NCBI GenBank assembly: GCA_049325415.1
Contig: JBMOLL010000082.1
Location: 1-59,554, forward strand
DNA length: 59,554 nucleotides
From: JBMOLL01 sp049325415
GTDB taxonomy: Bacteria; Bacteroidota; Bacteroidia; Bacteroidales; GCA-2748055
Direction: 5' to 3'
A model generated the notes under the pieces. It saw only the letters and a program-made list of their open reading frames with translations, had not been told where the DNA came from and searched no databases. Below, one piece after another: positions 50,652 through 58,449 of this stretch (its first letter is position 1; each line of letters opens with the position of its first letter). The position numbers and the translations under genes were made by a program.

Positions 50652-51650
50652 TTATTTTACGGTCAGATAGGTATGTGCCATTTCAAGGCCTTTAATCTGT
50701 CCTTCGGTAAAAAGCCTGAGCTGCTCATAGTCGTTCCGTGCATTTTCTAGAAAAGCGGAGGCCATCCCGTAAACTGCAGGGAGCACTGATTTGCTGATGT
50801 AATAGTAGCCATCCAGGAAGTTTTTCACACCGCCGGATATGATGAGCGATTTACACTGAGGTTCTCTTTCGCTCACCAGTCTGTTGACGGTTTCCAACAT
50901 TCCGGCTGCATCTTCACCGACGAAGGAAAGTGGCTCGAAAAGGGATTTTTTTTCTTCGCCGGAGCGAAGGATCTCCACGGTGGCGAAATTGGTCCCTCCA
51001 AATGCTGCAAATTCGATAGCTGCAAGAGGGAGGTCAAGCAGGCGGCGGAGGCTTCCGGGACCCATTCCCTGTCCAACTTCTTTTACTATAAGCGGATAAG
51101 GGAACCCTTCCATGAAACGCGTGATGGTGTCGATCGGCGGGTAGGCAAGGATGTCGCCCTCGGGCTGGAACCATTCCTGCATGGGATTCACGTGAATGAT
51201 CAGTCCGTCGGCCCGGAGCCTGTCGAGCAGACGGATCGCTTTATCGGTGCTGCCCTCGATCAGCATTTTTTCGATCTGTGCGATCCCCAGGTTGGCCCAC
51301 AGCGGCTGATCTTCCCCGATCAAGGGCCTCATATCAAAATCGGCGAAGTGAGTATCGTCATCCAGCAGGGCCCTGCAGGATCCGAGCCCCATTCCAAGTC
51401 CGAATTCGTTGCAGGCCCGGGCCAGGTTCCTGTTGATGATCCCGGCCATTTTTGTTCCACCGGTCATACTGCTGACCCAGAGCGGAGCTTTCATGGTCTT
51501 TCCCAGGAAGGAAAAGGCTTGTAAACCTTTAGCCGGATGAGCATGGAGCAGGGGTTCGTAATGGAACCTGTCGTCGCGCATGTTTTTTCCTGTCTGGGCC
51601 TTGAAAGCCAGTTCGATATGGTCCTTTTTTCTGGAAGCTGCGGAATCCAT
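50652..51650 (-). CDS. fni: Type 2 isopentenyl-diphosphate isomerase (FMN-dependent)
   Basis: Interconverts IPP and DMAPP with reduced FMN. The 332-residue TIM barrel begins RKKDHIELA, then has SSMTGGT, ANLGIAQIEKM, the Gln-containing HVNPMQEWFQPEGD (the catalytic Gln region), VKEVGQGM and FAAFGGTNFATVE, all marks of IDI-2. It lies 16 bases after the acyl-CoA dehydrogenase gene and so joins the leucine half and the mevalonate half of the operon. Confidence 0.95.
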   Translation of the reverse strand: MDSAASRKKDHIELAFKAQTGKNMRDDRFHYEPLLHAHPAKGLQAFSFLGKTMKAPLWVSSMTGGTKMAGIINRNLARACNEFGLGMGLGSCRALLDDDTHFADFDMRPLIGEDQPLWANLGIAQIEKMLIEGSTDKAIRLLDRLRADGLIIHVNPMQEWFQPEGDILAYPPIDTITRFMEGFPYPLIVKEVGQGMGPGSLRRLLDLPLAAIEFAAFGGTNFATVEILRSGEEKKSLFEPLSFVGEDAAGMLETVNRLVSEREPQCKSLIISGGVKNFLDGYYYISKSVLPAVYGMASAFLENARNDYEQLRLFTEGQIKGLEMAHTYLTVK

Positions 51651-51666
51651 TTTTTACAGATATTTG

Positions 51667-52815
51667 TTACCTGAGACCGATATGCCTTGAGATGACGACC
51701 CTCAGGATCTCGGAGGTACCTTCACCGATCTGGAGGATGCGCTGGTCACGGTAAAATCTTTCAATGTCGTTGTATTTCATTAAGCCATGGGCGCCGTGGA
51801 TCTGGAGGGATTCATCGGCCACTTCCCTTGCGATCTCGGAACAGTAGAGCTTGGCCATCGCCGCTTCCTTGCCGAAAGGCTGAGCCTTATCTTTTAACCA
51901 GCAGGCTTTGTAAAGCAGGTTTCGTGCCAGTTCGATCTTGAGTGCCATATCTGCCAGCTTGAACTGGATTGCCTGGAATCTGGCTATGGGACGGCCAAAC
52001 TGCTCTCGTTTTCCGGCATAATCCATGGCCATTTCATATGCTCCCTGTGCGAGTCCAAGCCCCATGGCGGCAATGGAAAGCCTTCCCCCGTCGAGTGTGG
52101 CCAGCATAATTTTATCACCCTGTCCGCGCTGTCCGAGCAGATTTTCTTCAGGAACCTTTACCTCTTTGAAGAAGAGTTTTCCGGTATCGGCGGCTCTCCA
52201 CATCATTTTCGAATGGATGGCTTCTGCTTCGTAACCGGGCGTGTCCCGGTCGATCAGGATCACCGACAGCTCTTTCTGTCCGTCATTTATTCCGGTGACT
52301 GCCTGAATGGTGGCGCCGGCAGCGAAGGAAGAAGCCGAATTGGTTATAAAGAGCTTCTCTCCGTTTATAACCCACTGTCCGTTTTCAAGACGGGCTGAGG
52401 TCAGGGTATTGCGGGAATCTGAACCGGCAAGCGGTTCGGTAAGCCCGAAAGCCCATAATTTATCGCCGGCAGTGAGCCGGGGCAGGTATTTTTTCTTCTG
52501 TGCTTCAGTTCCGTAATAATAAATAGGTGCCAGACCGAGGGAATTATGGGCTGCCACAGTAGCGGCCTGGGAGCCGTCGACCCGCGCAAGTTCTTCCACG
52601 GCAATGATATAGGATAGGGTATCCATTCCGGCACCGCCATAATTTTCGGGGATATTGATTCCCAGCAATCCGAGTTTCCCCATTTTTAAGGTCAGGTCGG
52701 TTGAAAACTCCCCAGTTGCATCGAGTTGTGTGGCAACAGGACGGATCTCCTTCACGGCAAAATCCCTTATTTTCTCTCTGAACTGTTCGTGCGCATTTGA
52801 TACAATAGGATCCAT
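51667..52815 (-). CDS. Acyl-CoA dehydrogenase, candidate isovaleryl-CoA dehydrogenase
   Basis: A 382-residue FAD enzyme that would oxidise isovaleryl-CoA to 3-methylcrotonyl-CoA by position. It shows LGLLGINIPENYGG, LTEPLAGSD, the FAD-binding FITNS and the C-terminal QIHGAHGLMKYNDIERFYRDQRI. The catalytic base is Glu365 in GEGTSE, the position used by short- and medium-chain enzymes. At the site where isovaleryl-CoA dehydrogenases carry their base (the Glu of LDLER in the human enzyme) this protein has Gly244 in LDGGR. Substrate is therefore uncertain: isovaleryl-CoA from context, butyryl- or methylbutyryl-type from the active site. It lies eight bases after the biotin carboxylase gene. Confidence 0.85.
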   Translation of the reverse strand: MDPIVSNAHEQFREKIRDFAVKEIRPVATQLDATGEFSTDLTLKMGKLGLLGINIPENYGGAGMDTLSYIIAVEELARVDGSQAATVAAHNSLGLAPIYYYGTEAQKKKYLPRLTAGDKLWAFGLTEPLAGSDSRNTLTSARLENGQWVINGEKLFITNSASSFAAGATIQAVTGINDGQKELSVILIDRDTPGYEAEAIHSKMMWRAADTGKLFFKEVKVPEENLLGQRGQGDKIMLATLDGGRLSIAAMGLGLAQGAYEMAMDYAGKREQFGRPIARFQAIQFKLADMALKIELARNLLYKACWLKDKAQPFGKEAAMAKLYCSEIAREVADESLQIHGAHGLMKYNDIERFYRDQRILQIGEGTSEILRVVISRHIGLR

Positions 52816-52823
52816 ATGGTTTT

Positions 52824-54830
52824 TTAATTTGTTTCTGACTGTTCCAATAAAATTAGCAATTTATTCTTTTCTGCCTGGTCGCCTTTTTGAACGTATACCC
52901 GGCTTATTTTTCCGTCGCGTGACGCTACAATCCTGTTTTCCATTTTCATGGATTCAATGATAAGCAGACTTTCGCCCTGCTGGACTTCCTGCCCTTCCGC
53001 AACCATGATTTCCACTATTTTTCCCGGAAGCGGGGCAAGTATCTCATTCCTGTTTTCTGCCGAGGAGGCTTCGTTGGCTGAAATATACCTGGGATCGGGA
53101 ATGTCGGGGCGGCGGAGTATAAAATTCAGTCCGTGGATATCGAGGTGGAGGTCGGAGCGGTCGGCGAAGCCCCAGAAGCTGAGCTGGCGGTTCCCTGAAC
53201 TGATCCTGAAATGGTTTCCTGTCCGCTGTTCCGTTTTCAGATGAATTCTTTCATTCAGGCCCGACAGGATGATTTCCCTTCTTCCGCCGAGCATTTCATA
53301 ATGTAACCTGTAACGGTCCTCTGAGTGACTCAGAATAAGCTCCGGCAACAGTCTCCAGAACCCGGAACCATACCAGACGGAATCGCGGCCCGGATTATAA
53401 TTATGTTCCAGTGCCAGCATCACGGCTGCACCGAGCAGGTCGTCGCGGCTGAAGTTTTTCTTTTTTTGCTCCGTCCGGCTGATGAGTGAGGGAGAGTAAC
53501 GATCGATCCAGCCCGTATCCAGGCGGTTATCCCTGTAGGCTTCATCAGAAACCAGTTCGAGCAGATAGTCGCGGTTGCTTTGAATACCGGCCAGATGCAG
53601 ATCCCTGAGGGCGCTGATCATTCGGTTCCTTGCCTCGTCGCGGTTCCGGCCACGTACTATGAACTTGGCCAGCAAGGGGTCGTACCAGGGCTCTACCCGG
53701 TTTCCCGACCTGTAACCCGAATCGCACCTGACCCAGCTGCGGGAAGGGAGCTCAAAGGCCATAATTTCCCCCGTTGAAGGCCTGAATTCTTTTTCCGGTT
53801 CCTCGGCATAAAGCCTGATTTCAATGGCGTGCCCGTTGATGGAGAGATCTTCCTGACGGAACGAAAGCGGTGCACCCTGGGCGATGCGGATCTGCTCCCT
53901 GACGAGGTCAATGCCGGTGATGGTTTCGGTCACCGGGTGTTCCACTTGTATGCGGGTGTTCATTTCAAGGAACCAGGCCTGCCCGCGACTATCGACCAGG
54001 AATTCAACCGTTCCTGCAGATGTGTAGGCTATCCTCCTGACCAGTTCAAGTGCCCAGCCGGTGATCTGCGTTCTAAGCTCTTCGGAGACGGAAGGAGAGG
54101 GGGCCTCTTCCACGATTTTCTGATAACGCCGCTGCAGGGTACATTCCCGCTCAAAAAGGTGGACTGCCGTTCCGTGATGATCGGCAATTACCTGTACCTC
54201 AATATGTCTTGGAGCTTCCAGGTACTGTTCGACAAATACCTCTGCCGAGCCGAAATAGCTCATGGCTTCCCTGGAGGCTCCTTCAAGGGCATCCTTAAGC
54301 CCGGATACTCCGGATACCACCCTCATCCCTTTTCCTCCGCCGCCATCGGCCGGTTTTACCAGGACCGGGTAAACCAGTTCCTCCCTTTGCTCCAGGATGT
54401 ATGCCATGTTCCCGGTTAGTGCCTTCAGAACAGGGATCCCGGCCGACTCAGCGAGCTCACGGGCCCTGATCTTATTGCCCATGAGCCGGATAGCCTCTTC
54501 TGACGGCCCGATAAATTCCAGTCCGTTTTCCCTGCACTTGGCAGCAAAAGAAGGATTCTCCGACAGGAAGCCATAGCCGGGATGGATCGCATCGGCTCCG
54601 GCCTGAAGGGCGGTTTGAATGATCTTCTCCTGGTTGAGGTAGGTTTCTGAAAGTGTCCCTTCACCCAGGGTATACGATTCGTCGGCCTCCGATACAAAGG
54701 GAAGATCGCTGTCGTATACGGAATAGACAGCTACGGCCAGCTTGCCCATCTCATGCACGGTGCGAATGATCCGCGCAGCGATCTCAGCACGGTTGGCGAT
54801 CAGAATCTTATTAAAGTTCTTCCTGTTCAT
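52824..54830 (-). CDS. liuD: Methylcrotonyl-CoA carboxylase alpha (biotin carboxylase-BCCP) subunit
   Basis: The ATP- and biotin-dependent half of the enzyme that carboxylates 3-methylcrotonyl-CoA. The 668-residue protein starts FNKILIANRAEIAARI (the usual motif has Gly at the seventh position), has the ATP-grasp loop PADGGGGKGM, the biotin-carboxylase core (EMNTRIQVEHPVTE), a BT-type linker region, and a C-terminal biotin domain with the biotinyl Lys near 629 in ESMKMEN. ATG 54830 is chosen from the family N-terminus over an upstream start; it overlaps the hydratase gene by 20 bases. Acetyl- or propionyl-CoA carboxylase is possible from the domain order, but the neighbours favour methylcrotonyl-CoA. 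Confidence 0.92.
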   Translation of the reverse strand: MNRKNFNKILIANRAEIAARIIRTVHEMGKLAVAVYSVYDSDLPFVSEADESYTLGEGTLSETYLNQEKIIQTALQAGADAIHPGYGFLSENPSFAAKCRENGLEFIGPSEEAIRLMGNKIRARELAESAGIPVLKALTGNMAYILEQREELVYPVLVKPADGGGGKGMRVVSGVSGLKDALEGASREAMSYFGSAEVFVEQYLEAPRHIEVQVIADHHGTAVHLFERECTLQRRYQKIVEEAPSPSVSEELRTQITGWALELVRRIAYTSAGTVEFLVDSRGQAWFLEMNTRIQVEHPVTETITGIDLVREQIRIAQGAPLSFRQEDLSINGHAIEIRLYAEEPEKEFRPSTGEIMAFELPSRSWVRCDSGYRSGNRVEPWYDPLLAKFIVRGRNRDEARNRMISALRDLHLAGIQSNRDYLLELVSDEAYRDNRLDTGWIDRYSPSLISRTEQKKKNFSRDDLLGAAVMLALEHNYNPGRDSVWYGSGFWRLLPELILSHSEDRYRLHYEMLGGRREIILSGLNERIHLKTEQRTGNHFRISSGNRQLSFWGFADRSDLHLDIHGLNFILRRPDIPDPRYISANEASSAENRNEILAPLPGKIVEIMVAEGQEVQQGESLLIIESMKMENRIVASRDGKISRVYVQKGDQAEKNKLLILLEQSETN

Positions 54831-55611
54831 TGGCAGTCCAGTCTGGTTTTCTTTTTTCCAGAAAGGCGTTGATCCCTTCCTGGCCTTCACTGCTCATCCG
54901 GTAGCGTGCAATGACCTCGGCAGTGCCTGCTGATAAGGTCTGATCAATCTCACGATCCTCTATGGACCGGAGCAAGGATTTTACACCGCGCAGGGCTTCC
55001 GGACCATTGTTCAACAGCGTCCGCGTGAGTTCGCCGAGCTGCGCTTCCAGTTCGGCTGAGTGGCATACCTGACTGACAAGTCCGGCCTGCCGGGCTTCTC
55101 CGGCACCGATCACCCTTCCGGTAAGCATCAGCTCCCGTGCGCGTGCAAGTCCCGTTTTTCGGATGATATAGGGGGATATCGTTGCGGGAAGCAGCCCCAG
55201 TCTCACCTCCGTAAGACCAAACCTGGCCTCTTCGGCAGCTAAACAGAAATCGCAGGCTGCTACGATCCCGTTGGCACCGCCCAGCACATTACCGTTTACA
55301 AGTGCAACTGTCACGTGGGGGCTTTCGTATATCTTCCGGAACAGTTCGGCCAGCTCAAGACTTTCGGCCAGCAGTTTTTCATTCGGGAGCTTCATCCCGT
55401 CCTTCATCCAGTTGAGATCGGCACCAGCTGAAAAATGGTCTCCATTCCCCCTGAAAATCAGGATGCGAACCCCGCTGTCGGCATTATAGCGGTCAATGGC
55501 GCTCGTAAGCTCCCGTATCATTTCAATATCAAAGGCATTTCGTGTTGCCGGCCTGTTGAGGGTAATTGTGGCAATGCGGCCTTTTATTGATGTAATAATG
55601 CTCAGATCCAT
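54811..55611 (-). CDS. liuC: Methylglutaconyl-CoA hydratase
   Basis: Adds water to 3-methylglutaconyl-CoA to give HMG-CoA. The 266-residue crotonase-fold protein has RPATRNAFD, the oxyanion-hole HFSAGADLNWM near residue 60, VNGNVLGGANGIVAACD, and FGLTEVRLGLLPATISPY. The ADLNWM and GLLPATISPY forms are characteristic of LiuC-type hydratases. It starts six bases after liuB ends and overlaps the biotin carboxylase start. Its product is the substrate of the HMG-CoA reductase encoded four genes later. Confidence 0.93.
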   Translation of the reverse strand: MDLSIITSIKGRIATITLNRPATRNAFDIEMIRELTSAIDRYNADSGVRILIFRGNGDHFSAGADLNWMKDGMKLPNEKLLAESLELAELFRKIYESPHVTVALVNGNVLGGANGIVAACDFCLAAEEARFGLTEVRLGLLPATISPYIIRKTGLARARELMLTGRVIGAGEARQAGLVSQVCHSAELEAQLGELTRTLLNNGPEALRGVKSLLRSIEDREIDQTLSAGTAEVIARYRMSSEGQEGINAFLEKRKPDWTANEQEEL

Positions 55612-55617
55612 AATGTA

Positions 55618-57225
55618 TTACATTCTGTAAACCCCTCTTCTTGCTTCGGGGAATTTTTTGTTCAGTGACATGGAGATCGAAAGTCCCAGGATCCTGCGGG
55701 TATCGGCAGGGTCAACCACGCCGTCATCCCAGAGGCGGGCTGTGCTGTACCACGCGGAACTTTCTTCCTCATATTTTTTCAGGATGGGTTCCCTGATCGC
55801 TTCAAGTTCTTCCGCACTCATGCTTTGTCCGGTGGCGGCAAGTTGTTCTTCACGTATGGTTGTCATGACCGATGCAGCCTGTTCGCCACCCATCACTGAA
55901 ATCCTGGCTGAGGGCCACATAAACAGCAGCCGGGGATCGAAGGCCCGCCCCGACATGGCATAGTTGCCTGCACCGTAGGATCCGCCGAAGATTATGGTAA
56001 ACCTGGGAACACGGGTATTGGCGACCGCATGCACCATTTTGGCTCCATCCTTGGCAATGCCGCCATGTTCGTAGGTTGTGCCCACCATGAATCCGGAAAT
56101 ATTCTGCAGGAAGATAATGGGCAGACCTCTGTGGTCACAGAGTTCAATAAAGTGTGTGGCTTTCAGAGCCGACTCGGAAAACAGGATACCGTTATTTCCG
56201 ATTATGCCTACCGGGTAGCCCATAATCCTCGCAAAGCCGGTGACGAGTGTGTCTCCGTAATTTTCCTTGAATTCGGAAAAGAGGCTGCCATCGGTAAGAC
56301 GGGCAATTATCTCACGTACATCCACCTGCTGTCGCGAGCTTTCGGGAAGTATACCGTAAAGTTCTTCAGGCGGATAAAGCGGTTCAAGCGGTTCATGTCG
56401 TTCAAGCGGCTGTCGATCGGCAGGTTGAATGCTTTCGAAGATATCCCTGCAGATCTGTAGGGCGTGTTCATCGTTCTCTGCCAGGTGATCGGCCACTCCC
56501 GATTTCCGGGTATGTACTTCACCACCGCCGAGCTCTTCAGCCGTTACCGATTCTCCGGTTGCAGCTTTTACGAGGGGCGGTCCTCCCAGAAATATGGTGC
56601 CCTGATTTCTGACAATAATAGTTTCATCGCTCATGGCCGGTATGTAGGCGCCTCCTGCAGTGCAGGACCCCATTACCACGGCTATCTGAGGTATTCCGGC
56701 TGCCGAGAGCCGGGCCTGATTGAAGAAGATCCTGCCGAAATCGTCACGGTCGGGGAAGACTTCAGCCTGGTTGGGAAGAAATACACCGCCCGAATCGACC
56801 AGGTAGATGCAGGGAAGATTATTTTCCATGGCGATTTCCTGGGCGCGAAGATGCTTACGGATGGTTTCGGCCACATAGGTACCGCCTTTAACAGTGGCGT
56901 CATTGGCAATGATCATGGTTTCTTTTCCATGGATCACGCCTATTCCCGTTACTATGCCGGCACCCGGAAACTGGTCGTCGTACATCCCTCCGGCGGCAAG
57001 GGGCGACAGCTCCAGGAAGGGCGTGTTGGGATCAAGGAGCAGATTTATCCGGTCGCGTACCAGAAGTTTCCCTCGCGAGAGATGCTTTTCCCTGGCCTGC
57101 TTCACCCCTGTCAGGATCACCGCAGACAGTCTTTTTCTGAGTTCGCCGAGAACCGACCTGTAGTGCTCCTGTCTTTTCAGGAATTCAGCCGACCGGGTAT
57201 CTGTAAAACTTCTGATGCTTTTCAA
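55618..57225 (-). CDS. liuB: Methylcrotonyl-CoA carboxylase beta (carboxyltransferase) subunit
   Basis: Transfers CO2 from biotin to 3-methylcrotonyl-CoA. The 535-residue protein has the carboxyltransferase pattern: SRGKLLVRDRINLLLDPNTPFLELSPLAAGGMY, IANDATVKGGTY, VDSGGVFLPNQAEVFPDRDDFGRIFFNQA and GSYGAGNYAMSGRAFDPRLLFMWP, all strongly resembling MCC beta. It opens the nine-gene operon. The only start codon that gives the family N-terminus is TTG at 57225; an in-frame stop lies three codons upstream and the next Met is too deep in the protein. Confidence 0.94.
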   Translation of the reverse strand: MKSIRSFTDTRSAEFLKRQEHYRSVLGELRKRLSAVILTGVKQAREKHLSRGKLLVRDRINLLLDPNTPFLELSPLAAGGMYDDQFPGAGIVTGIGVIHGKETMIIANDATVKGGTYVAETIRKHLRAQEIAMENNLPCIYLVDSGGVFLPNQAEVFPDRDDFGRIFFNQARLSAAGIPQIAVVMGSCTAGGAYIPAMSDETIIVRNQGTIFLGGPPLVKAATGESVTAEELGGGEVHTRKSGVADHLAENDEHALQICRDIFESIQPADRQPLERHEPLEPLYPPEELYGILPESSRQQVDVREIIARLTDGSLFSEFKENYGDTLVTGFARIMGYPVGIIGNNGILFSESALKATHFIELCDHRGLPIIFLQNISGFMVGTTYEHGGIAKDGAKMVHAVANTRVPRFTIIFGGSYGAGNYAMSGRAFDPRLLFMWPSARISVMGGEQAASVMTTIREEQLAATGQSMSAEELEAIREPILKKYEEESSAWYSTARLWDDGVVDPADTRRILGLSISMSLNKKFPEARRGVYRM

Positions 57226-57269
57226 ACCGCTTTATTTTGTAAACATTCTAATAACAGACTTTACTAATT

Positions 57270-57291
57270 TTTGTTTAAAGAATCAAACAAA
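57270..57291. promoter_or_regulatory. Inverted repeat upstream of the leucine-mevalonate operon
   Basis: TTTGTTT and AAACAAA (57270-57276 and 57285-57291, 8-base spacer) lie 45 bases upstream of the liuB start codon in AT-rich promoter DNA. The form suits a dimeric regulator, but AT-rich sequence yields such repeats by chance. No exact -7 box was found nearby. Confidence 0.35.
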
Positions 57292-57391
57292 AAACCTAAA
57301 CAAAACTTAAAAAAGATTAAGCCTGATTGTAATTTATGCTTCTGAAGGGGCTTGGGTGGAAGATACGGTTATCGGCAAGGTCGGCAGCACA

Positions 57392-58213
57392 TCACAGGGA
57401 GGGAACCCCGAGGGGAGGCGTTTCATCCTGATCTTCCTTTCTCTCCCCGGAATGGTATTCTTCCACCGGATCGATCATCAGGTATTTCGAAAGGAATCTG
57501 ACCCCGATATAGAATGGAATGGTATCAAGCAGGGCGGCTACCATTTTAAATACATAATTGGAGAGGATCAGGATGACCAGACCGTGGATCACTGTTTCAC
57601 CCGGACTGATATGAATAGCATTGGAATAGAAATAAGTGATCAGTATCACGGAGATCGAATCGACCATCTGGCTGGTAAGCGTCGATCCGTTATTCCTGAG
57701 CCATAAGGCTTTGCCTTTTGTGAGTTTCTTCAGGGCGTGAAAAAGCTGCACGTCAACGAACTGTGCGGTCAGGTAAGCGATCATCGAGGCAACGGTACTC
57801 ATCGACGTCCATTTACGGATCTGGAAAAAGGTATGGTTTGGATCATGGATGCTGGGAAGTCCGTTTTCCATAATTTCCGGATGCGGGGGAAGAGAACCTC
57901 CAAGCCAGAGTATAAAAAGTACCCAGATATTGAGAAGAAGGCCTACCCAGACTACCATGTTGGCCCTCCGTTTTCCATAAAGCTCGCTGATGAAATCGGT
58001 ACACAGGAAGGTGATCGGGTAGGGCAGAACCCCGACGAAAATAACAAAGGGTACAGTGAAGTCCCCGATCCGGAAGGAAAGATCTATCTGACGGGAGATA
58101 CCAAGTATGTTCAGAACGGCCAGTGTCCCCAGAAAAAGACCGGTAAGAACAACGAATACTACTTCTCTTCTTATTGCAATTTCATTGGGGACATCCTTAT
58201 GGGCATCGAACAT
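57392..58213 (-). CDS. YhhQ/QPTR-type queuosine precursor transporter
   Basis: Predicted to import queuine or preQ1-type precursors of the modified tRNA base queuosine. The 273-residue membrane protein has about six helices and the family marks VLPYPITFLCTDFISELYGKRRANMVVWVG, FVDVQLFHALKKLTKGKALWLRNNGSTLTSQMVDS. ATG 58213 gives the usual N-terminus; a TAATTTTA box (58239-58232) just upstream supports it against an upstream start at 58255. It ends with a charged hydrophilic tail. Substrate follows from the family and is not tested here. Confidence 0.88.
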   Translation of the reverse strand: MFDAHKDVPNEIAIRREVVFVVLTGLFLGTLAVLNILGISRQIDLSFRIGDFTVPFVIFVGVLPYPITFLCTDFISELYGKRRANMVVWVGLLLNIWVLFILWLGGSLPPHPEIMENGLPSIHDPNHTFFQIRKWTSMSTVASMIAYLTAQFVDVQLFHALKKLTKGKALWLRNNGSTLTSQMVDSISVILITYFYSNAIHISPGETVIHGLVILILSNYVFKMVAALLDTIPFYIGVRFLSKYLMIDPVEEYHSGERKEDQDETPPLGVPSL

Positions 58214-58449
58214 AGTTCTCGGTTTGTGGAATAAAATTATTAAAATATTTTTCAATTAAAAGCAATTCCGAAATAAGAACTTATTAAAAATGAGCTCAAT
58301 ATTTCCCTGATTTTATTTTATAAACCTGATTGACAAAAAATTACTGGATTGTCGTATTTTGTTGTATATTGTGGTTTTAAAAACGTTTTCATTTTCAGCG
58401 ATCAGGATTCGGTTCAACCCGTTATTCTGGAAGCCCGCTAGAATCAACT

